64,000 nucleotides of DNA, taken from contig JAWPHD010000084.1 in the NCBI GenBank assembly GCA_037043455.1, positions 62,001 to 126,000 of the forward strand, written 5' to 3'. The position numbers and the translations under genes were made by a program. How positions within the stretch are numbered: the stretch's first letter is position 1; the number at the start of each line of letters is the position of its first letter. The notes below the pieces were generated by a model. That model was not told the DNA's origin. It was given only the letters and a program-made list of their open reading frames with translations, and did no database searches. Positions 10,401 through 18,984 of this stretch are shown in pieces. Source of the stretch: Cyrtodaria siliqua (lineage: Eukaryota > Mollusca > Bivalvia > Adapedonta > Hiatellidae).

Positions 10401-11677
10401 CACTAACCGAACGTGGCAACGTATTGGTATTCTTCGAAGCCTGAGATTCATTCTTAATCGCAAAACATTAGAACACATATACATTTCCTTCATAAGACCG
10501 TTATTAGAATATGGTGATGTTGTCTGGTGCAACTTCACTCAAGAACAACGTAATTCCATTGAAGCCATTTTAATCGAAGCAGCACGAATCATTACTGGCC
10601 CGACAAAACTAAATTGTATGACGAAACAAAATGGGAAACTCTTGATACTCGATGCAAAAAACACAAATTTATTCTATTTTACAAAATGAAAAATAATCTT
10701 ACCCCAAACTTCCTGTCAGAACTTGTTCCCCTCGACGTCAATGATCGATCAACTTATAATTTAAGAACTAGTCAGAATACGCAAATCATGCACGCACGAA
10801 CGAATCTCTATAGAGACTCATTCTTACCTTCTGTTATCCGTGACTGGAATGAATTGCCCCAAAGTGTAAGAGACGGTGAAACACTAATCAGCTTTAAAAC
10901 CTGTCTTAAGGTCAGAGACAAACCACCTTCTTATTTTCTCACTGGAGACAGAAAAGCTCAAATCCTACATACACGACTTAGATTAGAATGCAGCGCGCTT
11001 AATGAACATCTTTTTAAGAAATCAATAATAGACAGTCCTTTATGTACATGTGGCACGCCAGAAACAACAATTCATTTCCTACTAGTATGTCCAAACTTCG
11101 CGGAACAAAGACGAACGCACCTATCAAACTTACCATGTCCTCGGTCTCAGCACAATCTCCTTTTTGGTTCTTTAGAACTTTCTTATCAATTAAACGCAGA
11201 TTTATTTAAGAGTGTACAGAACTATATAATTTCCACCCGCAGATTTGCATCCTTATTCTAAAATAAGAGGCCAGTCAGTGCAGCGGGGGCTGTTGGGGGT
11301 ACACCGGTGTTGATTGTATGCGCATGTATTTACATGAGTTTTTCTTGTTCTCTTTTTCTTACCATTTATTTTCTCCTCGTTTTCCTCGTAACAACTTTCT
11401 TAAAATAGCAGAATATGTAGCTCCTTAACGTTCTCATTTTGGTGCTCAGCTATACGTACTCAGCTACCATTCTGATTCCTTATCCTTGATTATTTATTCT
11501 GCTTTATTTTCTTACTTTTCATGATTAAAATATTTTTGTTACTTAGCCATATCAAAATGTGACTTCTCTGAAAGGAGATGAATTTATATAAGCTTTGATA
11601 AGCTTGATTTCAGATCCTTTCTATTATAATGTGTATATAATATATGTGAACATTATGAAATAAATATTGTTTAAACC
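7481..11677 (+). mobile_element. LINE family A, copy 2 (end-to-end)
   Basis: This is the only copy with both ends visible. It is flanked by AAAATAAGCTTA at 7467-7478 and 11678-11689. That sequence is part of the minisatellite unit, which resumes on both sides, so the LINE appears to have inserted into the minisatellite and produced a 12-bp target duplication (or sits between two monomers). The length is about 4.2 kb: 5' UTR to 7693, broken coding region to 11261, 3' UTR with AATAAA at about 11660. There is no long poly(A). Confidence 0.8.
7694..11261 (+). pseudogene. LINE A coding region, copy 2: 2A-like leader, endonuclease, RT, CCHC knuckle; multiply broken
   Basis: The N-terminus and hydrophobic leader match copy 1, but the 2A-like motif ends NPGS. 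The endonuclease is interrupted by a 141-bp insertion (about 8493-8633) between TTAATTG direct repeats, giving a stop at 8519-8521. A nonsense codon lies at 9535-9537 (AAA to TAA) and a frameshift near 9926. RT blocks remain visible in pieces: 'NYRPISLLN', 'SAQSGFIPGDST', a GVPQGS-type block near 10093-10110, and FADDT at 10181-10195. The last open part (10614-11261) encodes the C-terminal domain with a C-x-C-x8-H-x4-C zinc knuckle ('CTCGTPETTIHFLLVC') and ends at a TAA. Confidence 0.88.
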
Positions 11678-11929
11678 AAAATAAGCTTATGTAACATAAT
11701 TTATTTGTCACTTGTCAAGAATGTCGGTTGCATACAACCTTATGTAAAATGTATAACTTTACGAAAAATAATTTATTTTTCAAAAATGTCGGTCGAGTAC
11801 GCTTGTCTTCTCTCGTCATTTTAGACATATTGTAAAAGCGTTTTGTTTTGTAATTTTATGACAGTTGTCGAGAATGTGTGAAACTATTGTACTGAATATA
11901 TTGTTAAAATATAAATTCTCCGTTGACTT
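11678..11929. repeat. Minisatellite flank 3' of LINE A copy 2
   Basis: Two more units of the GTCAAGAATGTCGG minisatellite (11698-11740, 11770-11800) follow the LINE end directly. The sequence then decays into unique AT-rich DNA ('GTGTGAAACTATTGTACTGAATATATTG') that has a diverged second copy at about 12113-12145. Confidence 0.65.
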
Positions 11930-12392
11930 TACTTGACTTGGTTTGACTATTGACTTGACTAGACTTGATTTGACCGACTCAACTGCAAAATCTACATAAC
12001 TTGTTGATGACTCACCAAAACTTGATTTGACTTGAACTTGACTTAGACTTGACTTGAACTACACTTGACTTGAACTTGACTTAGACTTGACTTGAAATTG
12101 ACGTGAATATGTGACACTATTATATTGAATTTAGTTAATTTCGGATCAATATACTTAGTAAATTGTATATGGATACATTTTCACTTTGGTGTTGACTTGA
12201 CTTGACTTGAATATTGTTATGACTCGTCTAGACTATAATTAACTAGACTGGACTTGAATTGACTGGACTGACTCAGCTGCTGAAATTCTGCACAACTTGT
12301 TTATGACTTGACTCACCATAACGTCCTTATTACTTGACTCACCATAACTTGACTTGACTCAACTTGACTTGAATTTGACTTGACTTACATAC
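11930..12392. repeat. TTGAC-rich degenerate microsatellite
   Basis: This is dominated by tandem CTTGA / TTGAC units ('GACTTGACTTGAACTTGACT'). It lies in two blocks (11925-12105 and 12190-12392) separated by about 80 bp of non-repeat sequence that resembles the flank at 11876-11920. The whole array therefore looks like a duplicated unit of about 240 bp with internal pentamers. Confidence 0.85.
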
Positions 12393-13648
12393 ATGGTAAT
12401 TTAGATAGGAAACCATTTTTTGGAGAAAACATAACGCTCAATATAGAATTACACACAATACTGATAATTCCTTTACCAAAGAAGGAGTTATTAAAGATAC
12501 ACCTTTGTCGTCTCTGTGCAATCCTATACATTTTCAAATTGACTAGATCTCAATTTCTCGAATCCTGACGTTGTCATAATTTACGCTATAATTTCACAAA
12601 CAGTAGAAAATAGTTCAGTCGCATGTCGCGGAACGTTTTTCCTTCAATGTCTCACTAAACAGTTATTTCCCTTGTCGGTCATGGTAGGAACTTTCAGGCG
12701 CTTAAAAAAAAGATCTGTTTTATTCGGTTCTTGTTTATTTCTTCAAATGTGCAAATAGTTTCTCTGTTTTTGTTGCAGGTGACAAGAATGGGACAAGTTC
12801 ATGATTTCATACAGGTTTGGATATGCCTGAATGTTTCTGAGCCCAGATCTGAGAATCTAATACCGGGTAGTGATACACTTGGACATGTAAGTGAAATGGA
12901 CAAATTCAAGAGGGTCTCTTCAAACCACGGATATTTAAAAAAAAGCAAATTTGTCAACCCCGTGTTTTTTGCCGGATAATTCGGGCAACAGACTTCAAGT
13001 TTCACATAGAAAATATTTTTAAGAAAATTCAGGAAGTTCTACAGTGGTCCAGAGGGGTCTTGCTACATATGTAGAGCAATGCAAACTACTTTAAAGCCAC
13101 ACAGATTAGGCTTGAAGATTTCTTAATTTTCTGCTGTCCCATCTACAAGGAGTTTACACGGGAATTTGTTTCCACCTTAGATTATGCTAATAATATTATC
13201 ATCGTTTTCTATATTCCATGCTTGAGTAGAGATACTGTTGAACTGCAAAATAACGAGTAAAAATCCTCTGACTGCATTTTAAAGCTTTCAAGTCGATGTG
13301 TTTTCTTAGAAATCAATTATAAAAAATATACTATTGAGCATATAGGATTCTGTTAAGCACCGGCTTAAGCGGTATTCTATTTCAAAGCCACCTTCATTAG
13401 GCTCGTTGATCCCAAATGACCAGTAAAAATAAACCCAAACAAGAGAGAAAAGTGCAGACTTTTTTTTTATTGAGCCTGTTCATGAAGTGATATAAGGCTC
13501 ACGCCACCTAGTACATTTTTAAGCGGCATTCTACTTTAGAGCCAAATATATTTGGTTTGATGATCCCAAAGGACCAGTAAGTAATAACGCGAGCGTGAGA
13601 TTTGGTCCACCCTAAAACCCGGTTTAAAATCAAACAGCGGCCATGTTG
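12393..13648. other. Mostly unannotated sequence with degenerate 'GATCCCAAAGGACCAGTAA' repeats
   Basis: No convincing gene apart from the candidate exon listed separately. Two diverged copies of a segment of about 85 bp lie at about 13346-13430 and 13505-13590. They share 'AAGCGGnATTCTA', 'GATCCCAAA' and 'GACCAGTAA', with a weaker relative near 13089. Their spacing is about 159 bp. Otherwise nothing is recognised. Confidence 0.5.
12779..12886 (+). other. Candidate 108-bp exon
   Basis: A pyrimidine-rich acceptor (TTTCTCTGTTTTTGTTGCAG, ending 12778) precedes 36 open codons, followed by a consensus-like donor (GTAAGTG from 12887). The exon is a multiple of three and open in the frame starting at 12779, and it includes the translation 'TRMGQVHDFIQVWICLNV'. 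No domain is recognised. It could be an exon of an unknown gene, possibly upstream of the gene at 14483, or a chance pairing of splice-like sites. Confidence 0.3.
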
Positions 13649-14131
13649 CCACGGACCATTCCAAGGCGGTTCCCCTGTTGTCAGTTTATGTCTGCCGCCA
13701 CGGACCATTCCAAGGCGATTCCCCTGTGGTCAGTTTATGTCTGTTGCCACGGACCATTCCAAGGCGGTTCCCCTGTGGTCAGTTTATGTCTGCCGCCACG
13801 GACCATTCCAAGGCGATTCCCCTGTGGTCAGTTTATGTCTGTTGCCACGGACCATTCCAAGGCGGTTCCCCTGTGGTCAGTTTATGTCTGTTGCCACGTA
13901 CCATTCCAAGGCGGTTCCCCTGTTGTCGTTTATGTCTGTTGCCACGGACCATTCCAAGGCGGTTCCCCTGTTGTCAGTTTATGTCTGTTGCCACGGACCA
14001 TTCCAAGGCGGTTCCCCTGTTGTCAGTTTATGTCTGTTGCCACGGACCATTCGAAGGCGGTTCCCCTGTTGTCAGTTTATGTCTGTTGCCACGGACCATT
14101 CCAAGGCGGTTCCCCTGTTGTCAGTTTATGC
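13649..14131. repeat. 49-bp minisatellite, 10 units
   Basis: Units begin with CCACGGACCATTCCAAGGCG at 13649, 13698, 13747, 13796, 13845, 13894, 13942, 13991, 14040 and 14089 (one unit is 48 bp). Variants alternate between TGCCG/TGTTG and GATT/GGTT, so the left half shows a two-unit higher-order pattern. Because 49 is not a multiple of three, each frame steps through all three phases. All three forward frames stay open for 490-630 bp, which is a property of the repeat and not evidence of a protein. Confidence 0.95.
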
Positions 14132-14482
14132 CTGTGATGTTGATTCTAGTTATCCTTGTAGTTTTGTTTGTTTTTGGATGAAAGTGTTCGTTGAATGCTT
14201 CATTTCTTGTTCGACTTTTATACAATAACAGTGCTGAGCAAATCTCTGGAAAAATACTCAGTTTAAAAAAAACTGGTCAATTAGGTGTTCAACGGATACC
14301 AAGAGGAGATTTGTTTTTCAAGGAAACATTAGCAGCTTCCATTAGCGAGTCTATACAATACATTATAAAAGTCAAATCAATTTCTTGTTTGCCAGTTTCT
14401 CTCCGAACAACATAAAAGCGTGTTGTCAAAAGTATAAAGACTGAATTATATTTTAACGCATATTTACAGTATTTTTTTTAAA
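14132..14482 (+). promoter_or_regulatory. 5' flank of the 327-codon gene
   Basis: This is AT-rich non-repeat sequence between the minisatellite and the start codon. A TATAAAG at 14433-14439 lies about 45 bp upstream of the ATG. 'ATATTTACAG' ending at about 14469 could instead be a splice acceptor for a 5' non-coding exon. Neither possibility can be decided from the sequence. Confidence 0.35.
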
Positions 14483-15466
14483 ATGGTTGCGGAAAGAGAA
14501 TCACGAATTAAAACTCCAAATATGACAATAAACAGACGTGATAGCAGTTGCAGGACAATGTTTGCGGAACAGAGGCGCAATTCCAACTGTTCGAACGGAT
14601 CATCGCAGCATAGCGAGTTGAGCTTGGCGTCTTCATCATATTCGCCGATCGACGTGTCAGACAGCTCGACGGACGATAATAACGTATTACACACGAAGAC
14701 CAATGGTATTACACGTTTTACACGTTTTACACATAGAAAACATACCAGAGTTTTGTCGGCTGCAAATATTTTGTCATCATTAAATGTACCAAAAATGCCA
14801 AATGCTTTCACAAACATAAACTGGGGCAGTCACTTGAGGACGGCATATACCGATTCCACTGAATCAGACGACGGGAACAAAATTGATGGAAGTGACGACG
14901 AAAATGGAAACAACTACCTAAATGACAGGAAGCGTCGCGAGCCAAGTATCCTCACCAACTTGTACAATGACCAACCTACTGTAGAGCAAAGAGATTGCGA
15001 TCATCAACAAAATGATAACCGCGTGAGCCATCCGTTATTCATATCAAGAAAACATTTATCGACGGCATCATACTGGTTGGGGTGTGAGTATAGATATTTA
15101 ATTGTTTCTGAAAGACTGAAGGTGAAATTCATGCACACTGGAAAACTTTCAGATCGCTTCGACAAAAATCACAAACTGTTTTTGAGGGTTACTCTCGGCG
15201 ATGGAGAAGACATGCAAACCAAAAAGGTCAGCCTCGGTAGAGTGGGTAAAGTCAACAAGACAGGGGTAGACATTTACTTTTCAAAATTGTCCTGTGCTCA
15301 AGTTATGCAGACGACATTAACAGTGGAAGTGTGTGTTGATCGAGGCGTTTTCAAGACGGCGGCATTGATAGAAGACTGGACCGTACCGCTTAATAATTGC
15401 CATTTCTTGGAATCGAAAACAAAATGGATAAATATAAGGGACAATGAACGTGTTACCGACTATTAA
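14483..15466 (+). CDS. Intronless 327-aa protein with C2-like C-terminal domain
   Basis: ATG at 14483, stop at 15464-15466, no introns. Residues 1-180 are low-complexity and polar: Ser/Asn-rich around 33-64, an acidic SDD/ED tract at 125-145 and basic 'DRKRRE' at 148-153. Residues about 204-320 look like a C2-type beta sandwich of the synaptotagmin style: 'RYLIVSERLKVKFMHTGKL', 'KLFLRVTLGDGEDMQTKKVS', a strand pair around 263-285, and a closing 'DWTVPL...KWINI'. The Asp cluster of calcium-binding C2 loops is not obvious, so calcium-independent membrane or protein binding is more likely if the fold is right. It has mixed codon use, unlike the neighbouring repeats. It is the best candidate for a real host gene here, but a processed gene copy cannot be excluded. 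Confidence 0.72.
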   Translation: MVAERESRIKTPNMTINRRDSSCRTMFAEQRRNSNCSNGSSQHSELSLASSSYSPIDVSDSSTDDNNVLHTKTNGITRFTRFTHRKHTRVLSAANILSSLNVPKMPNAFTNINWGSHLRTAYTDSTESDDGNKIDGSDDENGNNYLNDRKRREPSILTNLYNDQPTVEQRDCDHQQNDNRVSHPLFISRKHLSTASYWLGCEYRYLIVSERLKVKFMHTGKLSDRFDKNHKLFLRVTLGDGEDMQTKKVSLGRVGKVNKTGVDIYFSKLSCAQVMQTTLTVEVCVDRGVFKTAALIEDWTVPLNNCHFLESKTKWINIRDNERVTDY

Positions 15467-16018
15467 AGTGGTTGATTGCACTGGCGCATATACAACGCTA
15501 TTAATTATGCTTGTACACAATGTCTTGATTATTATTTTATAGTGTTAAAAATCAATTACTATACACTTGATAGAAAAATAGGTTTAGCTTTTGACGGATT
15601 TTCAAGATATTGTTTCAGTAAACATATACTTAAAAAAAATGAAGTTCAAAGTTTCATAAAGTCTGTAAATACAGCATGTTGGAGTGTGTTGAATTATTAT
15701 ATTAGATGTGCAATATCATACAGAACCATACACAAAACGAATTTAGCATTATTTAAAAGTATATCTTAAAGTTTAGTAGTATTTAACATTTATTCTAATT
15801 CCTATTATTGCCTTTTGTATTTAAAAATGTATATATTACTGTATAATCATGGAGCAAATGGTCCTCCGTATTATTAATAAAACATATAAAAACAAATATT
15901 TTCTTCTGTGTCACCTTGTTTTATAAAATGTTAATATGTTTTGCATTGTTTGATAAGATACAATGTCTGAGCAGTATCTTATTTAAAAGTAGATATACAA
16001 GTCGAACAGGATAGGAGC
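15467..16018 (+). other. 3' UTR and downstream flank of the 327-codon gene
   Basis: AT-rich sequence follows the stop. A clean AATAAA lies at 15876-15881 ('ATTAATAAAACATATAAAAAC'), the most plausible polyadenylation signal, implying a 3' UTR of about 400 bp. A 97-codon open stretch at 15476-15769 has no recognisable domain and is probably UTR. Confidence 0.5.
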
Positions 16019-16110
16019 ATTCAAGGACCACAGTTGGCCTAAAACACGCATCAAGGACCACAGTTGGCCTAAAACACGCATCAAGGACCACAGTTGGCGT
16101 AAAACACGCA
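16019..16110. repeat. 30-bp tandem repeat, three units
   Basis: Three near-identical units of CATCAAGGACCACAGTTGGC followed by CTAAAACACG (one C/G difference in the third). Nothing else is recognised in the adjacent sequence to about 16540. Confidence 0.9.
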
Positions 16111-16544
16111 TAGAAAAAAACAATACCTACAAATATGAATAAAATGCAAGATCACAGACACAAAAGGGTTGACAATAGGGCTATCGCATTGGAACGGTCA
16201 GTGGCCACTGGGGGTTTAAACCAGGTTCCAAGGTGCAACAAACCTCACAATTACCACGCCGTCATCCGAATAAAATGGGACAGTGTAAATAAGTGTAAGA
16301 TATCCCCGTCAGGTCATATTCTCTAACAAACAAGGAGCATTAATACGCAATATAAATAATTGATCATGTGTATATGAATATAAATGACAAAAGCATAGAA
16401 AGCCACAAATAAAGTACCCAATGACTTGTCAGAAGCTACAGCAATTTGTCTTTAGAGAACAAACCGTTAAAGGTACGCAATACAATATTTATGATAAACA
16501 TCAAACGCTACCGCCTTTGAGGACTTAGGTAGACGTCATCATAG
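16111..16544. other. No recognisable feature
   Basis: Non-repetitive AT-rich sequence; the short open stretches show no domain. Confidence 0.5.
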
Positions 16545-17038
16545 GGTTCACAATCTGTCTGATCATTGCACAATCAAACAAGAAAGCATAGTGGCGAACT
16601 GTAAATGGGTGGTGTAAACGTGCAGTGCGTTACACAATGATAGAGTCATAACCTCTTTTGATACACTTTTTAGCAAGTTTAATAAAGGATGTATGAAAGC
16701 GCTTATGACCAGGGATCTCACAAAGTTTGTCAATCCCATCACCATAGACGTCAGGTTGTGATAGTCCTTATCGCAGAATTTTTTTAAAATAATTTTTATA
16801 TTTTAAAAGTAGATCAGGGTTACCATTATAAAAGTTTGCAAATATGTTTCGAAGTTAATGGTAATCGTAGCTGTAATAGTTTCGTAGTTATACAAATATT
16901 ACGAGTATTAAAGTCCTCAACACGTCTACAAGCTCTATAAAAACGAATACGTTGAGAAACATAGACCACATAAAAAGTAGCTCGGGGAATATCCCCATTT
17001 AAGTGGGGGATAATTAACAATATGGTAACCACCCTCAC
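16545..17038 (-). pseudogene. Decayed retroelement C-terminal region (downstream of RT), minus strand
   Basis: On the minus strand, 17038-16860 encodes 'PHLNGDIPRATFYVVYVSQ', 'IRFYRACRRVEDFNTRN' and 'ITTKLLQ'. After a frameshift, about 16850-16545 encodes 'FANFYNGNPDLLLKYKNYF', a TAA, 'GLSQPDVYGDGIDKLCEI', 'GHKRFHTSFIKLAKKCIKR', another TAA, then 'VRHYAFLFDCAMIRQIVN'. The order (GDIPRA..YVSQ, RVEDFN.RN, KLL, F..FY, GLS.P..YGD) resembles a conserved C-terminal region found after the RT in a common invertebrate retroelement group. That match is from memory and unverified. Two stops and a frameshift make it a fossil. Confidence 0.55.
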
Positions 17039-17402
17039 ACAAGTTTTTCATAAAAGAGAGAAATCTGAACGATTTTGTTTAACACTTCTTTTAATAACTT
17101 TAAGATAGACTGCGCATGTCATCTCTACACTTTTTCTGAAGCTCTCTTGAAAACTCCGAAAAATAAATACTACAGGACTTTTCTTGACACACAGTCAACT
17201 TGGTTTGTGGTTTAAGTGTCTGATTAAGCATTTCCACTGAAATTATGTTTTCTTTTTAGCTTTTACTGAAGCCCTATTTATTTCACTCAAAAGTTGCAAA
17301 TAAGCGACAACATAGCGTCCATATTGGTCTACAGTTTATTTACTGATGTCGTCACTTAGCCGCCATCCTTCAAGTTAAGTAAAACTGTGAATTTACAGTT
17401 TT
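17039..17402. other. No recognisable feature (5' flank of the 2A/PHD LINE remnant)
   Basis: Unique AT-rich sequence, possibly including the 5' UTR of the LINE remnant starting at 17403. No motif is identified. Confidence 0.4.
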
Positions 17403-17627
17403 GTGTTGTTTTCAATTATCACATCTACTCTGAACCGACGTAGATGTAGTGCTGGGTGTGGGAATGGCTACCGAGAAATCGATCCGTTTGCACTCGTGTC
17501 ACCCATGGTCGGCTCCAGATACAGACAAATGGTAAATAAACTCACTCAGTGGTTCATATCACCGCAAAGCAGACACACAAAGACGAGTCCTGCATACCTA
17601 AGTTTATTGTTGGTTACTCTCTCGCAT

Positions 17628-17651
17628 GATATTGAAATGAACCCCGGACCT
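17628..17651 (+). other. Canonical 2A motif DIEMNPGP
   Basis: These codons encode the full D-I-E-x-N-P-G-P consensus directly after a hydrophobic stretch and before a PHD-like finger. In living relatives this would separate a short leader from the downstream polyprotein by ribosome skipping (family knowledge). Here it sits in a dead element. Confidence 0.85.
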
Positions 17652-18049
17652 AGGCCACCGAACTACCCATGTAATGTCGGGGATGGTATTCAATATGACG
17701 GTTGTGATAGTTGGTATCACAGAGTATGCTCAAGTATGGAAAAAAATACATACATTATACATGTGAACCATGACAGCTATTCACGGCTGTGGTTGACATG
17801 CGAGCTACCAAATTTTAGTTCAAGTTATTTAGATTCATCCACCTTTTCCTCTCTCAGCAGTACAGTGATGATCTGGACCCAGTCCTGACATCTACTCCAA
17901 ATAAGTCTGAGAAATGTACCTCAGTAAAAAAAAAAACACTCTCGCAAAATAAAAGAACTAAATGTTAATTTCAGATCTATAGTCAACAAAATAGGTGAGT
18001 TTAAAACTCTAGTAAACATAGAGAAGCCTGACATTCTCGTTGGCACTGA

Positions 18050-18753
18050 ACTAAGTATGAAAGGCAAGGCTACTGTGATATAGAAAAAAGTACGAAAGGA
18101 GAAATTTGGAAATCGCCGAACACGATAAGTACAAAACATTTGCAGTCTCGGTTTGATTGAGACTGTTCATGAACGGTAGTGAAAAGTACTTGCTACCGTT
18201 CACGTTCTCTAGCCCCGGGTTGAGCATAACTCAATATTTAAAATGTATATAGCACAAAAATTAGTCACCCGAAGATGGTATGCATATGAAGGTGAACATG
18301 GAACCTCCAATGACGTATTTTCACACCATTCCATGGCCAGCGACGTATGGTCCCAGTTTCTAACAAAACGCTTTGCCCTGAACGAGAAAACAATGGGCGA
18401 AATAAACCACATGGAATTTAGTTGGGAACAGAGGTTATGAAGCCTTCGTATCACAGGTAACAGTCAACATACTAAATTAAAAAGCAGGCAACATATCCTA
18501 AGTGTGATTAAACACTACTCAGAACCCTTAAAGGCTGGAGTAGTGGAAACACCTACTAGTATTCGAAATTCAAGTAGGGAAAGAAATGTATTTAAGAATG
18601 TAACACCGATATCTGTAAATATCGGGCTCATCGATCTCCAAAGATTGGAATGAATAACAAATCTGAATGCAATCACGGGGAATCGTTTTACCGCCGCCAC
18701 ACTGCACAGGCAATGCTACTATGATATAGATAAAGTATGAAAGGTGAAATTTG
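18050..18753. mobile_element. Unclassified insertion with terminal direct repeats of about 55 bp
   Basis: This interrupts the LINE C endonuclease. Each end carries 'GGCAAnGCTACTnTGATATAG' followed by 'GAAATTTGGAAATCGC' (18063-18117 and 18711-18753) in direct orientation. The interior includes a small hairpin (GAACGGTAG/CTACCGTTC, 18171-18203) and a 65-codon forward open stretch from 18243 with no recognised domain. It might be a small element bounded by direct repeats or a local rearrangement. No clear target duplication is seen. Confidence 0.45.
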
Positions 18754-18860
18754 GAAATCGCTCAGAAACATGGATAACACCTGATATTAAAAGTAGTGAG
18801 TTTCTACCCTACACAGAGGACAGGTCTCGTGGAGCTAAAAGAAGGGAGGTGTCTTCATAC

Positions 18861-18984
18861 TGGTAAGTATTCGCCTTATTTGCTCTCTTTTATTAAGTAG
18901 TCTTCCGGGAACAAGATGCACAAGAGGGCCTGTATCACTCTACTGGCTTGAACAGTCTAAGGCTTACTTGAAAACATTTTCTTT
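18861..18984. other. No recognisable feature
   Basis: Short spacer between the LINE C remnant and the 159-bp tandem repeat. Confidence 0.4.

Larger units (their letters stand above)
17403..18860 (+). pseudogene. LINE family C remnant: 2A motif + PHD-like finger + endonuclease start, split by an insertion
   Basis: The 161-codon frame from 17403 has a hydrophobic 'AYLSLLLVTLS' followed by DIEMNPGP (17628-17651), a canonical 2A core. A damaged PHD-type finger follows ('GIQYDGCDSWYHRVCSSM', then 'LTCELPNFSSSYLDSSTFSS'), the layout known for CR1-group ORFs. After a frameshift, 17958-18060 encodes an endonuclease start ('LNVNFRSIVNKIGEFKTLV', 'PDILVGTEL'). That domain resumes at about 18754 with 'ETWITPDIKSSEFLPYTEDR'. 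About 700 bp of foreign DNA thus sits between the T/E of the 'GTETW' block. Nothing of the RT remains. Confidence 0.75.

Noticed and set aside
13346..13590. 159-bp spacing of the degenerate repeats compared with the 159-bp array at 19-20 kb
   Set aside because: The sequences are unrelated; the shared spacing looks coincidental.
13602..14228. Three overlapping forward open frames of 164-208 codons
   Set aside because: All are readings of the 49-bp minisatellite; the period alone keeps every frame open.
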